A stretch of DNA of 64,000 nucleotides from Algoriphagus iocasae (GCF_014206875.1 NZ_JACIJO010000002.1:558001-622000); one strand, 5' to 3'. Positions 1 to 9,091 are shown, counted from the stretch's first letter. Numbers and translations: made by a program. Notes: generated by a model from the sequence alone, not told the origin.

Positions 1-492
1 AATGAAATTTTCCGGCTTTTTGTCTAACTCTACCATCGGCAATCTGGCTGTCAGACTATTCATGGCTTTGGCCCGCATCATAAATCCCGGACTGATTGCT
101 CCTCCCCGGTAAATATTTTCCTCATCCACCAGATCAAAGGTCATACAGCTCCCCAGATCTATTACCAAAACAGGACCTTGGCCAGCCATTTGCCAACCCC
201 CGACAGCAGCTGCTAATCGATCCAATCCCAAAGTTGCAGGGCTGCCATAGCCATTACTAATTGGAAACTTCAGATCATTCTTAAGAAAGAGGAAACTAAA
301 GGGAAGTTGAATCCTCAAATCCTTTTCACTCCACTTGACAGAACTCACCAGACATTGATCAAAATCTGTTTCCTTCCAGCTGGGTAATGCCTCTTTCAAA
401 TCTGTGAATACCGATTCACTGATCAATTCCGAACCTTTAAACAAGGCGGATTTAATTCTGGTATTGCCGATATCAATGATTAGATTGTTCAT
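1..492 (-). CDS. coaX: Type III pantothenate kinase, 3' end cut by the window edge
   Basis: Phosphorylates pantothenate in the first step of coenzyme A synthesis in the cytoplasm. The reading frame starts at the ATG complementary to 490-492 and runs off the left edge after 164 codons, against about 240-260 for the family, so the C-terminal third is outside. Visible motifs are the N-terminal IIDIGNTRIK phosphate-binding segment, a GLDR motif near residue 90, the DLGSCMTFD stretch and the GGAISPGL motif. These are characteristic of the type III (CoaX) enzymes, not CoaA or PanK2. It is divergent from anmK with about 100 bp between the two starts, which should hold both promoters. Only the missing end limits certainty. 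Confidence 0.93.
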   Translation of the reverse strand, partial: MNNLIIDIGNTRIKSALFKGSELISESVFTDLKEALPSWKETDFDQCLVSSVKWSEKDLRIQLPFSFLFLKNDLKFPISNGYGSPATLGLDRLAAAVGGWQMAGQGPVLVIDLGSCMTFDLVDEENIYRGGAISPGFMMRAKAMNSLTARLPMVELDKKPENFI

Positions 493-556
493 TTCGTAAA
501 AAGGAGGACTGCAAATTAGGGATTAAAAAAAAGAGAGCATTTCACCTGCGGCAAAT

Positions 557-564
557 TATCTTTG
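557..564 (+). promoter_or_regulatory. Candidate Bacteroidota -7 box for anmK
   Basis: The octamer TATCTTTG fits the TAnnTTTG -7 consensus of Bacteroidota sigma-A promoters and lies 30 bp before the anmK ATG. I see no convincing -33 TTTG at the usual spacing, so this is a weak prediction. Confidence 0.4.
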
Positions 565-594
565 GAAACTTCAATACTTAACAATCTTTAACCC

Positions 595-1668
595 ATGAAT
601 TACCCCAGCTACCATGTCATAGGCTTGATGTCAGGCACTTCCGGAGACGGATTAGATTTGGCTTACTGTCATTTTGAAAAAAAAGAATCCTGGGAGTTCA
701 GCATTCTGGATGCCGTCACCATCCCTTTTCCCATTTCACTTGGAGAACAACTCAAGAACTCTCACTTGCTCAGCGCTTTAGACCTGAATCTGCTGGATGT
801 GACTTTTGGAAAATGGATGGGAGAAAAGGTCCAATCATTCTGTAAGCAAAAGAAAATAACTCCAGAGGCTATTTGTTCTCATGGCCACACTGTTTTCCAT
901 CGACCACAAAAAGGACTCACCTTGCAAATAGGAAATGGCTGGGCGATGCAAGCTTCTTCTGGAATGAAGATCATCAATGATTTCAGGATGCGGGATGTAC
1001 AACTCGGTGGTCAGGGGGCTCCTTTGGTACCAATTGGGGATAGATTACTTTTTGCAGATATGGATTTTTGCATCAATCTCGGAGGCATTTCCAATATCAG
1101 TATGGAATCCAATGGAAAAAGAGTGGCTTTTGACTGCTCTCCTTTTAATCTACTGCTAAATCCTATCGCCGAGAAATTAGGAAAACCTTATGATGAAAGC
1201 GGAAATTGGGCGAGGGAAGGAAATATTGATCCTGATCTGTTGAAAGAATTAAATGAAGTTTCTTTTTATCAGATTCAGGGCGCAAAATCATTGGGAAGAG
1301 AGGATATGGAAGAGGTTTTTCTTCCAATTCTGTCTAAAAGTGAATCGCCTGAAAAGGATAAACTGGCGACATTGACTGAGCATTATGCATTTCAGATTGC
1401 TAAGGTTATCCAAACGTTTGCTCAAGTTGATTTTCCAAATGTCTTAATTACAGGAGGTGGGGCATATCATACCTATTTTTTGGAGCGACTGGACTTTCAT
1501 CTTCAATCCAAATGGAAAAAATTTCAAGCATCCAATGAATTGATAGAATTTAAGGAGGCTTTGATTTTTGCTTTCCTGGGAGTATTGAGGTTGAGGGGAG
1601 AAAACAATTGCCTAGCTTCTGTCACCCATGCGATCGAAGATTCCTGCGGAGGAACAATATTTGGCTAA
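595..1668 (+). CDS. anmK: Anhydro-N-acetylmuramic acid kinase
   Basis: Converts 1,6-anhydro-MurNAc, released during peptidoglycan turnover, into MurNAc-6-phosphate using ATP, feeding cell-wall recycling. The 357-residue length matches the family. The N-terminal GLMSGTSGDGLDLAYC is the AnmK signature (usually GLMSGTSLDGVD), followed by a SHGHTVFHRP segment, the GGQGAPLVPIGDRLLF motif with the conserved Asp near residue 147, INLGGISN and a late LITGGGAYHTYF motif. All belong to the ASKHA fold. The ATG at 595 is the only start that places the GLMSGTS motif near residue 9. It diverges from coaX and is followed by a short hairpin before the amino-acid dehydrogenase gene, so it is probably transcribed alone. 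Confidence 0.95.
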   Translation: MNYPSYHVIGLMSGTSGDGLDLAYCHFEKKESWEFSILDAVTIPFPISLGEQLKNSHLLSALDLNLLDVTFGKWMGEKVQSFCKQKKITPEAICSHGHTVFHRPQKGLTLQIGNGWAMQASSGMKIINDFRMRDVQLGGQGAPLVPIGDRLLFADMDFCINLGGISNISMESNGKRVAFDCSPFNLLLNPIAEKLGKPYDESGNWAREGNIDPDLLKELNEVSFYQIQGAKSLGREDMEEVFLPILSKSESPEKDKLATLTEHYAFQIAKVIQTFAQVDFPNVLITGGGAYHTYFLERLDFHLQSKWKKFQASNELIEFKEALIFAFLGVLRLRGENNCLASVTHAIEDSCGGTIFG

Positions 1669-1677
1669 ACAGCCAAA
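1660..1677 (+). terminator. Small hairpin at the anmK stop codon
   Basis: TTTGGCT and AGCCAAA form a 7-bp stem around a 4-nt loop, with the anmK TAA at the stem-loop boundary. The downstream sequence is AT-rich but has no clean T-run, so termination would be weak. Confidence 0.4.
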
Positions 1678-1707
1678 TAACAAATTATTTTAGGGTCAAT
1701 TTTTTTC

Positions 1708-1715
1708 TATTTTTG
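1708..1715 (+). promoter_or_regulatory. Candidate -7 box for the amino-acid dehydrogenase gene
   Basis: TATTTTTG matches TAnnTTTG and lies 25 bp before the ATG at 1740, downstream of the anmK hairpin. No clear -33 element was found. Confidence 0.35.
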
Positions 1716-1739
1716 AGCAAAATATAAACCCAAAGAGTA

Positions 1740-2966
1740 ATGCAGGAATTATTAAAAAAATTTGAGAATAAGCAGCCTGAAATCGTTTTTGAATGGAGTG
1801 ATAATGAGTCAGAAGCAGAAGGCTGGGTTGTCATTAATTCTCTGAGAGGAGGAGCTGCGGGAGGCGGAACTAGGATGCGCAAGGGACTGGACAAGAGAGA
1901 GGTAGAATCTCTTGCCAAAACGATGGAAGTGAAATTTACTGTTTCCGGTCCTGCCATTGGAGGTGCCAAATCAGGGATCAATTTTGACCCGAATGACCCA
2001 AGAAAGGGAGAGGTTCTTCAGCGCTGGTACAAAGCCGTGATGCCACTTTTGAAAAATTATTACGGTACAGGAGGGGATATGAACGTGGATGAAATCCATG
2101 AAGTGATCCCAATTACGGAAGCATATGGGCTATGGCATCCGCAAGAAGGAATCGTCAATGGGCATTTTCATGCCACAGAACCAGAAAAAATAAAAAAAAT
2201 AGGACAGCTTCGCCAAGGTGTTTCTAAGGTCTTGGAAGACCCGCATTTCACTCCAAACGGCGACAAAAAATATACCGTGGCAGATATGATCACGGGCTAT
2301 GGAGTGGCAGAAGCGGTGAGACACTATTACAAAATCTGGGGTGGTGAACTCAAAGGAAAAAGAGCTGTGATTCAGGGATGGGGAAATGTAGGAGCAGCTG
2401 CAGCATGCTTTCTCGCAGTAGAAGGAGTCAAAGTCGTTGGGATTATTGATCGGGAAGGTGGAATCATCAGAGAAGAAGGTCTGAGTCTAGATGAAGTCCG
2501 GGAATTGTTCTTGAACAGAAACGGAAATAAACTGGTAGCACCTGATTTAATCCCGTTTGAGGAGATCAATGAGCAGATTTGGGATCTTCCTTCTGAAATC
2601 TTTATACCGGCAGCAGCATCCCGATTGGTCACCCAGAACCAAGTAGAGCGAATGGTCAATTCAGGACTGGAAGTGATTTCTTGTGGGGCAAATGTACCTT
2701 TTGCAGATTCGGAGATTTTCTTTGGCCCGATCGGTGTCTGGGCAGATCAAAGGATATCCGTTATCCCGGATTTCATTGCCAATTGTGGTATGGCTAGGGT
2801 ATTTGCATATCTGATGAGTAAGAAGGCTGAAGTTACTGACAAAGCGATATTTGATGATGTTAGTAAAACTATTGCCAATGCCCTAAAAAAGACTTATACT
2901 GACAACCCAAATAAAAAGAACATAGCTCAAAACTCCTTTAAAATAGCTTTAGCACAACTCGTATAA
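1740..2966 (+). CDS. Glu/Leu/Phe/Val family dehydrogenase
   Basis: An NAD(P)-dependent oxidative deaminase of amino acids. The 408-residue protein carries the N-terminal dimerisation domain with GGGTRMRKGL and the substrate-binding GPAIGGAKSGINFDP region with its conserved lysines (residues about 40-85), then GTGGDMNVDE. A C-terminal Rossmann domain follows with VIQGWGNVGAAAACFL (about 205-220), IPAAASRLV and the NCGMARVFAY segment. Sequence alone does not settle whether glutamate, leucine or another amino acid is the substrate; glutamate and leucine dehydrogenases share this fold. It is followed by a strong hairpin terminator, so it is probably monocistronic. Confidence 0.9.
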   Translation: MQELLKKFENKQPEIVFEWSDNESEAEGWVVINSLRGGAAGGGTRMRKGLDKREVESLAKTMEVKFTVSGPAIGGAKSGINFDPNDPRKGEVLQRWYKAVMPLLKNYYGTGGDMNVDEIHEVIPITEAYGLWHPQEGIVNGHFHATEPEKIKKIGQLRQGVSKVLEDPHFTPNGDKKYTVADMITGYGVAEAVRHYYKIWGGELKGKRAVIQGWGNVGAAAACFLAVEGVKVVGIIDREGGIIREEGLSLDEVRELFLNRNGNKLVAPDLIPFEEINEQIWDLPSEIFIPAAASRLVTQNQVERMVNSGLEVISCGANVPFADSEIFFGPIGVWADQRISVIPDFIANCGMARVFAYLMSKKAEVTDKAIFDDVSKTIANALKKTYTDNPNKKNIAQNSFKIALAQLV

Positions 2967-2979
2967 AAAAGAGTAGTAA

Positions 2980-3027
2980 GAAAGGCCGGCATCAATTAAT
3001 TTTTGATTAATTATCGCCGGCTTTCTT
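2980..3027 (+). terminator. Hairpin terminator after the dehydrogenase
   Basis: A long stem pairs the AAAGGCCGGC side with GCCGGCTTTC, and the interior is extended by AATTAAT/ATTAATT pairing; one bulged G interrupts the outer stem. It is followed by a TTTC-rich stretch. Confidence 0.75.
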
Positions 3028-3149
3028 TCACTGCTGGTGACTTTCACCCAAAATCAGTAGTTTAGCAAAAGCCAATTTGGTCGGCCTACCGCCAAAAATA
3101 ATTTTAATAATTAACCGAAAAGATTGCCCAGCAGAACCTATTTAGCCTA

Positions 3150-4676
3150 ATGAAGAATATTATCTTAAGTTTATCTATACTTTTCGGAATACTCTTTCTT
3201 GGTGGATTACAACCTCAGCTAAGTTATGCTGAGGAGCGTGAAACAAAAGAAATGTTTTTAGCTCAGTCAGATCAAGGTGCTGCTGAGCACGCAACTGTGG
3301 ACCATGTTGCTGCCGAAGATCATGGGGATGAAGCCCATCACGTGGCTCCAGCCTGGTTGGTTATTCCTTTCGTAGTGTTGCTATTGATGATTGCCACTGG
3401 TCCCTTGTTTTATGAGCACTTCTGGCATAAAAACTATCCAAAAATAGCCATAGGACTCGCCATTTTGGTAGTCTTTTATTACCTGTTTATCCTTCAGAAT
3501 GTCCATGCGCCGGTTCATGCCATGGCGGAATACATTCAGTTTATAGCATTATTGGCATCACTCTATATTGCTTCGGGTGGTATTCTAATCGAAATTGATA
3601 AGAAAGCCACTCCTTTTGCCAATGTCTCATTGCTTTTGATCGGAGCTTTGATTTCCAATTTGATCGGTACCACAGGAGCTTCAATGCTGCTAATCAGACC
3701 ATTTATCCGATTAAACAAAGGGAATATCCAAGCTTACCATATCATCTTCTTCATCTTTATGGTAAGTAATGTGGGTGGTTCTTTAACACCGATTGGGGAT
3801 CCACCATTGTTCTTGGGTTTCCTAAAAGGAATTCCGTTCTTCTGGACTTTGGAGCATAACTGGCCTGCTTGGATTTTTGCTTTATCCTTACTGGCAGTAG
3901 CCTTTTACTTCATCGATAAGAAACTTGGAAAAGCTGCTGACGACGAGGTGGAATTAGAAGAGATTACCTATACAAATAAATTCTCTCTAATCGGAATGAA
4001 GAATTTCGGTTGGTTATTCATTATCATTTGTTCGGTTTTCTTAGACCCTAATGTGATAGAGGGCGTTCCAGCCATCGTTTATGATGGACAAAAATTCTCC
4101 TATCTAAGAGAAGTTATTATGCTTACGGTAGCATTCCTTTCTTACAGATTTGCAGATAAAAGAGCGATCCAAGGCAATGAATTTAACTTTGAACCGATTC
4201 GTGAAGTAGCCTTTATCTTTATTGGTATTTTCGGTACCATGATGCCGGCTTTGGAACTGGTTGGCAACTTTGCAAAATCTCCAGAAGGAGCTTCGCTGAT
4301 CACGCATAACACTTTGTATTGGGGAACAGGCACGCTTTCTGGCTTCTTGGACAATGCTCCAACTTACCTGAATTTCTTGGCAGCAGCCATGGCTTCGAAA
4401 GGAGCTGATATCAATAATATCGAGCAAGTAAGACTATTTGCAGCTGATGGCTTCCATGACTCTGCCTTTGAGTTGATGGCGATCGCAGTGGCTTCGGTAT
4501 TCTTTGGAGCGATGACTTATATCGGCAACGGACCTAACTTTATGGTGAAATCCATCGCCGAACAAAGCGGAATCAAAATGCCATCCTTCTTTGGATACAT
4601 TATCCGATTCTCCCTGCCGGTTTTACTTCCGATTCTGATTTTGGTCTGGCTGGTTTTCTTCGCCTTTGTAGGTTAA
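3150..4676 (+). CDS. nhaD: NhaD-type Na+/H+ antiporter
   Basis: An inner-membrane sodium/proton antiporter of the ion-transporter superfamily. The 508-residue protein starts with a cleavable-looking signal (KNIILSLSILFGILFLGG) and then a His/Glu/Asp-rich segment at about 38-66 before the first core helix at APAWLVIPFVVLLLMI. About eleven hydrophobic segments follow. Diagnostic stretches are LIGALISNLIGTTGASMLLIRP, the NVGGSLTPIGDPPLFLGF motif and DNAPTYLNFLA, typical of NhaD. The acidic His-rich extracytoplasmic leader is a notable extra. The 3' end overlaps the convergent tag gene by 4 bp. Related anion transporters share the fold, so the exact ion is inferred from the motifs. Confidence 0.85.
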   Translation: MKNIILSLSILFGILFLGGLQPQLSYAEERETKEMFLAQSDQGAAEHATVDHVAAEDHGDEAHHVAPAWLVIPFVVLLLMIATGPLFYEHFWHKNYPKIAIGLAILVVFYYLFILQNVHAPVHAMAEYIQFIALLASLYIASGGILIEIDKKATPFANVSLLLIGALISNLIGTTGASMLLIRPFIRLNKGNIQAYHIIFFIFMVSNVGGSLTPIGDPPLFLGFLKGIPFFWTLEHNWPAWIFALSLLAVAFYFIDKKLGKAADDEVELEEITYTNKFSLIGMKNFGWLFIIICSVFLDPNVIEGVPAIVYDGQKFSYLREVIMLTVAFLSYRFADKRAIQGNEFNFEPIREVAFIFIGIFGTMMPALELVGNFAKSPEGASLITHNTLYWGTGTLSGFLDNAPTYLNFLAAAMASKGADINNIEQVRLFAADGFHDSAFELMAIAVASVFFGAMTYIGNGPNFMVKSIAEQSGIKMPSFFGYIIRFSLPVLLPILILVWLVFFAFVG

Positions 4677-5251
4677 TAATCCTGAACTTCCGAGTACCTA
4701 AAGCAATCCACCAAATGGTCATTTACGAGTCCTGTGGCCTGCATGTGCGCATAAACTGTTGTACTCCCTAAAAATTTGAATCCACGTTTCTTGAGGTCTT
4801 TTGCCAGCAAGTCAGATTCAGGTGTGGTGGCAGGAGCAGGATTTCCTTTTTTCAATTTGTTCTGAATTGGCTTTCCACCCACAAATCCCCAGATGTAATC
4901 CGAAAAACTTCCGAATTCCTTCTGCACTTCCATAAAGCGTTTTGCATTATTGATCGCCGCACGGATTTTCAATTCATTTCGGATAATCCCCGGGTTTTGT
5001 AAGAGTTCCTGCACGTATCCCTCCGGAAATTCTGCCACTTGCTTGTAATCAAAATTAGCAAAAGCATCCCGATAGCCATTTCGCTTTTTGAGAATTGTCG
5101 CCCAGCTAAGTCCTGCTTGCGCACTTTCCAAAATTAGAAATTCAAAATGGATTTGATCATCCCAAACAGGTTTCCCCCATTCTTCGTCATGATAAGCGAT
5201 GTATTCGGGGAAACCCAAACACCAGGAGCAGCGGGATTTTTGATCATTCAT
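4673..5251 (-). CDS. tag: DNA-3-methyladenine glycosylase I
   Basis: Excises 3-methyladenine from alkylated DNA in base-excision repair. The 192-residue length matches the family. It begins with the zinc-binding CSWCLGFPEYIAYHDEEWG segment, and has the FEFLILESAQAGLSWATILKKR helix with the conserved Glu and Trp. The C-terminal GFKFLGSTTVYAHMQATG and NDHLVDCFRY supply the remaining zinc-site His and Cys. It converges on nhaD with a 4-bp overlap and diverges from alr with about 95 bp between starts. Confidence 0.93.
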   Translation of the reverse strand: MNDQKSRCSWCLGFPEYIAYHDEEWGKPVWDDQIHFEFLILESAQAGLSWATILKKRNGYRDAFANFDYKQVAEFPEGYVQELLQNPGIIRNELKIRAAINNAKRFMEVQKEFGSFSDYIWGFVGGKPIQNKLKKGNPAPATTPESDLLAKDLKKRGFKFLGSTTVYAHMQATGLVNDHLVDCFRYSEVQDY

Positions 5252-5346
5252 TTCTTAAAATTTTAAAGGTTTTGGAATAAAAGTAAGGGAGAATTGGGAT
5301 AAAGTTACAGCATGTCTTACTTTTTCATTTCATTAATTTAAAACTC

Positions 5347-6501
5347 ATGATCGCTACGTCCTATCTGGAAATAAGCGCCAAAGCGTACCGCCAAAACATC
5401 CGATATATCCGATCCGAAATAGGTCCGAAAACAGTGATATCTGCCGTAGTCAAAGGAAATGCATATGGTCATGGAATCCAGCAAATGGTAGAAATTGCCG
5501 AAAAAGCAGGAATTCGCCATTTCAGCACATTCAGTTCTGATGAAGCTTGGGAAGTGTTGCGCTACTCCAAAAAGAAATCTGAAATTATGATTCTCGGAAT
5601 GCTTTATCCCGAGGAAATGGCGGAATTGATCAAAGCTGGAATCAGCTTTTATGTTTATGATTTCCAGAGACTCGATCTAGCAATCACGATTTCAAAAAGT
5701 TTGGGCATTCCGGCAAAAATCCACATCGAACTTGAAACTGGATTTCATAGAACAGGATTTGAATGGAGCTCCAGAGAGCGACTTGCCAAGGCCTTATCCG
5801 CAGATGCCGCTCATTTGGTTTTGGAAGGATTATGCACCCATTACGCCGGGGCAGAAAGCATCAGCAATTTTGTCCGGGTAAAAAATCAGATCGACGTCTA
5901 CCATAAATTCAAGGAATACTTTCTTCAAAAAGAAATCCAATTCAATAAATATCATACCGCTTGCTCGGCTGCAACATTGATTTTTCCGGAGACGATCATG
6001 GATATGGTGCGAATAGGAATCGCAGGTTATGGCTTTTGGCCAACCAAAGAAACTTTTTATGCAAAATTGCATTCCCTACCGAAAGCAAACAAAAACCCAC
6101 TTAAGAGGCTAATAACCTGGAAAAGTACCGTGATGAGTATTAAACAAGTCAAAATGGGCGAATTTATTGGTTATGGAAATAGCTTTATGGCGCTAAACAA
6201 CATGAGATTGGCAATAGTCCCGGTAGGATATGGACATGGATATAGTCGCTTATTGAGCAACCAAGGACAGGTGCTTATCGGAGGACAATATTGCCAAGTG
6301 GTAGGAACTGTAATGATGAATGCCATTGCATTGAACATCACAAAATTGAAAAATATCGAAGTAGGGGATGAGGTGGTTTTGATAGGCAAGCAAGGAAACA
6401 AGGAAATAACTGTGGCGTCATTTTCAGAATCTACTCAACAGGTAAATTATGAGTTGCTAACTCGTCTTCCAAAGGACATTCCTCGAAAGATTATCCCTTA
6501 A
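5347..6501 (+). CDS. alr: Alanine racemase-like PLP enzyme with atypical active-site positions
   Basis: A fold-type III PLP enzyme that would interconvert L- and D-alanine for peptidoglycan. The 384-residue length fits the family. The PLP lysine sits in VVKGNAYGHG (Lys36), the catalytic tyrosine in IGYGNSFMA (Tyr276), and MVRIGIAGYG and VPVGYGHGYS are standard. Two usually conserved spots differ: the lysine that is carbamylated in Geobacillus Alr aligns with Glu128 (IHIELETGFHRTGF), and the RxxMDQ motif reads TVMMNAI. The enzyme may therefore be a divergent racemase or prefer another amino acid. It is a stand-alone protein, not the MurF-Alr fusion found in many Bacteroidota. The stop overlaps convergent purU by 4 bp. 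Confidence 0.85.
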   Translation: MIATSYLEISAKAYRQNIRYIRSEIGPKTVISAVVKGNAYGHGIQQMVEIAEKAGIRHFSTFSSDEAWEVLRYSKKKSEIMILGMLYPEEMAELIKAGISFYVYDFQRLDLAITISKSLGIPAKIHIELETGFHRTGFEWSSRERLAKALSADAAHLVLEGLCTHYAGAESISNFVRVKNQIDVYHKFKEYFLQKEIQFNKYHTACSAATLIFPETIMDMVRIGIAGYGFWPTKETFYAKLHSLPKANKNPLKRLITWKSTVMSIKQVKMGEFIGYGNSFMALNNMRLAIVPVGYGHGYSRLLSNQGQVLIGGQYCQVVGTVMMNAIALNITKLKNIEVGDEVVLIGKQGNKEITVASFSESTQQVNYELLTRLPKDIPRKIIP

Positions 6502-7352
6502 TAGAAAATCACTGTCTTGTTTTTGAATGCCAATACCTTTCGGTCCAAATGGTATTTAATCGCTTTGGAAAGTGTCACTTTCTCGACATCCTGACCAATC
6601 TGCACCAAATCGGAAATGGTATTATGATGCCGCACTCTCGCTACTTCCTGCTCGATAATAGGTCCTGCATCCAGTTCTTCGGTGACATAATGTGCTGTGG
6701 CTCCAATAATTTTTACTCCACGCTCATAGGCTGCATGATAAGGTTTTGCACCCACAAAAGCAGGTAAAAATGAATGGTGGATATTGATGATTCGATTCGG
6801 GTAATTCTTGATAAAGTCAGCAGAAATAATCTGCATGTATCTCGCCAAAACCACAAAGTCCACTTCATTTTCTCGAAGCAGTTCCAGTTGTTTTGTTTCT
6901 GCCTCTACTTTGGTCGCAGCAGTCACAGGAATATGGTAAAACGGAATCCCAAATGCTTCAACTACTGACTGGAGATTTTGATGATTGGAAATGACCAATG
7001 GAATATCCACTTCCAGCTGTCCGGCGTGATGCCTTCCAAGAATATCGAAAAGGCAGTGAGATAATTTACTGACAAAAATTGCCATCCTTGGCTTCGGAAA
7101 GTTAAAATGAAGCTTGAATTCCATATTGAATTTGGCTCCAACTTCCAGTTCAAACCGCTGGCTAATTTCCTCCTTTTTTAATGAAAAGGAGTCCAATTCC
7201 CAAGCTGCACGCATAAAAAACAAGCTCAATTCCTCATCCACATGCTGGTCGATTTCCAAAATATTTCCATTATAGGAATAGAGAAATTTTGAAACTTCCG
7301 CTACAATTCCCTTTTGATCGGGACATTGAATTAAAAGAATGGCTTTGTTCAT
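6498..7352 (-). CDS. purU: Formyltetrahydrofolate deformylase
   Basis: Hydrolyses 10-formyl-THF to THF and formate, balancing the one-carbon pool. The 284-residue length is standard. An N-terminal ACT domain (AILLIQCPDQKGIVAEVSKF, residues 4-23) is followed by a formyltransferase domain with MAIFVSKLSHCLFDIL, the catalytic NIHHSFLPAF motif and the ATAHYVTEELDAGPIIEQ motif with its conserved Asp. The ACT domain separates PurU from PurN and Fmt. It lies 9 bp downstream of aroE in the same direction and may be co-transcribed with it. Confidence 0.95.
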   Translation of the reverse strand: MNKAILLIQCPDQKGIVAEVSKFLYSYNGNILEIDQHVDEELSLFFMRAAWELDSFSLKKEEISQRFELEVGAKFNMEFKLHFNFPKPRMAIFVSKLSHCLFDILGRHHAGQLEVDIPLVISNHQNLQSVVEAFGIPFYHIPVTAATKVEAETKQLELLRENEVDFVVLARYMQIISADFIKNYPNRIINIHHSFLPAFVGAKPYHAAYERGVKIIGATAHYVTEELDAGPIIEQEVARVRHHNTISDLVQIGQDVEKVTLSKAIKYHLDRKVLAFKNKTVIFY

Positions 7353-7361
7353 GGCAGTTAT

Positions 7362-8102
7362 TTATTCATTCCAGATCTTCCAGGCGGCTTCGGCTTGTAG
7401 CTCTAGCATATCTTGACCATTTTTTGCTTTGCCTCCAGCATCAAGACAAGCTTGCATCAGGGTAGTTACTGCAGGGTTATAGACTAAATCATAAACCAAA
7501 TGCTCAGAAGTCAATTTCTCAATAGGAATCTCAGGCATACCCTCTACCTTCGGAAAAGTCCCTAGAGGAGTACAGTTAATAATCAAGAGATGGTCTTCCA
7601 AAATGGATGGCTTACCTTTTAAATCTTGGTAAGTTATCTGATTCAGCGCCTCCGTTCTGGAAACTAAAAGATACTCGATCCCCAAATCTTTCAAAGCTTG
7701 GATTACCGCTTTAGAAGCTCCTCCTGTGCCTAAGACCAATGCTTTTGGACGGATATTTCCCATCCAGTTTACTAGGGAGTTTTTAAACCCAACATAATCC
7801 GTGTTATACCCTGTGAGTTTATGATCCTTTATTTTGATGCAATTGACTGCTCCAATTTCCTCACAAGCTGGATCCAATTTGTCTAAAAACGGAATTACCT
7901 GTTGCTTGTATGGGATAGTAACGGCCATGCCTTCGAGCTCTGGATTTTCAACTAATATTTCTTCAAAATCTGAGATAGTAGGAATCTCATACAGATCAAA
8001 CTGACAATTTTGAATCCCTTCATTCTCAAATTTTGCAGTGAAATATTTCTTTGAAAAGGAATGGCCTAAAGGGTAGCCGATTAATCCAAATTTTCTCATC
8101 AC
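7362..8102 (-). CDS. aroE: Shikimate dehydrogenase
   Basis: Reduces 3-dehydroshikimate to shikimate with NADPH, in aromatic amino-acid synthesis. The 246 residues are slightly shorter than the E. coli enzyme. Recognisable are the shikimate-binding GLIGYPLGHSFSKKYF at the N-terminus, AVTIPYKQQV with the catalytic lysine, GAVNCIK, NTDYVGF with the conserved Asp, the Rossmann loop VLGTGGASKAV and YDLVYNPAVTTLM. The start codon overlaps the 3' end of the upstream DUF368 gene by 4 bp (8099-8102), indicating translational coupling. Confidence 0.93.
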   Translation of the reverse strand: MMRKFGLIGYPLGHSFSKKYFTAKFENEGIQNCQFDLYEIPTISDFEEILVENPELEGMAVTIPYKQQVIPFLDKLDPACEEIGAVNCIKIKDHKLTGYNTDYVGFKNSLVNWMGNIRPKALVLGTGGASKAVIQALKDLGIEYLLVSRTEALNQITYQDLKGKPSILEDHLLIINCTPLGTFPKVEGMPEIPIEKLTSEHLVYDLVYNPAVTTLMQACLDAGGKAKNGQDMLELQAEAAWKIWNE

Positions 8103-9031
8103 TTATTAAAAATAGCCGCTAATCTCTCTATTCCGATTACCAGGATAATACCAAATAAAAACGCTCCGATCGCCAATCCAAGTTTTGGATCTTGACCTAC
8201 TTGGCTGAGATATTCTCCCGGCCATAGATTTTCCGTCAAAAATGGTTTTTCCTCTCCACTAGATGAGGTTCTGTAGGCCGTCACAATCTTCCAAGGCCAT
8301 AATTTATTCATAGAACCGAGCATAAAACCGGAAAGTAAACCGATGGTGACAGAATAATATTTTTTTAATAACCATGAAATAACCCGGCTAAAGGAAAGAA
8401 TCCCAACCACACAACCAGCAGCAAATACGCCTAAGGTCACAACATCACGCTCTGAAACTGCATTGAGAATGGTTTCATATTTTCCCAAAATCAAAAGAAG
8501 AAAACTTCCTGAAATACCTGGAAGGATCATCGCACAAATCGCAATGGAACCTGACAGAAATGTAAACCAAATCGCATCTGGAGAGCTGACAGGTGGTAAT
8601 TCAGTAATAAAATAGGCTGAAACTGTACCTATTAAAATTGCAACGATCACTCCCAAATGCCACCTATGGATCCCTTTTAGAATCACAAAAGCACTGACTA
8701 AGATCAATCCACAGAAAAATGACCATAGCGGAACTGGATGCTCTTCCATCAGGAAAGTAATCAACTTTGAAAGAGTGAAAATACTGGTCAAAATTCCCAA
8801 GAAGAGACTCAACAGAAAAGTCCCATTTACCGCTTTGTAGAATGGCTTAAACTGAAGGGAAAGCAACAGCTTTAGGTTTTCACCATTAAAAGAATTGATG
8901 CTATCGAGCAGTTTTGAATAGATCCCTGTGATCAAGGCAATCGATCCGCCAGAAACACCAGGTACGATATCTGCCGCACCCATCGCCATTCCTTTGAGGT
9001 AGTTCAGGAAATATTTTTTGATAAGATCCAT
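8099..9031 (-). CDS. DUF368 membrane protein, probable undecaprenyl-phosphate carrier
   Basis: The DUF368 family has been described as undecaprenyl-phosphate flippases (PopT type), recycling the C55-P lipid carrier across the inner membrane; the role here is by family membership. The 310 residues contain about eight to nine hydrophobic segments. Two inverted-repeat-like family motifs are clear: GMAMGAADIVPGVSGGSIAL near the N-terminus and ILPGISGSFLLLILGKYE near residue 170. It is preceded by a hairpin terminator and overlaps aroE by 4 bp, so the likely transcription unit is DUF368-aroE-purU. Confidence 0.85.
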   Translation of the reverse strand: MDLIKKYFLNYLKGMAMGAADIVPGVSGGSIALITGIYSKLLDSINSFNGENLKLLLSLQFKPFYKAVNGTFLLSLFLGILTSIFTLSKLITFLMEEHPVPLWSFFCGLILVSAFVILKGIHRWHLGVIVAILIGTVSAYFITELPPVSSPDAIWFTFLSGSIAICAMILPGISGSFLLLILGKYETILNAVSERDVVTLGVFAAGCVVGILSFSRVISWLLKKYYSVTIGLLSGFMLGSMNKLWPWKIVTAYRTSSSGEEKPFLTENLWPGEYLSQVGQDPKLGLAIGAFLFGIILVIGIERLAAIFNK

Positions 9032-9043
9032 AGGTAAAAATAA

Positions 9044-9073
9044 AGGCTGACCGGAAGCATTACCGATCAGCCT
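9044..9073 (-). terminator. Terminator downstream of the phosphosulfolactate synthase-like gene
   Basis: On the minus strand AGGCTGATCGG and CCGGTCAGCCT form an 11-bp stem with one G:T wobble, followed by TTTATTTTT. It separates this gene from the DUF368 gene. Confidence 0.75.
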
Positions 9074-9091
9074 CTACTGGTTTTGATCCAA

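Noticed and set aside
3016..3149. Possible regulatory RNA in front of the NhaD-type gene.
   Set aside because: The only structure is the upstream gene's terminator; the remaining 120 bp show no conserved motif I can recognise.
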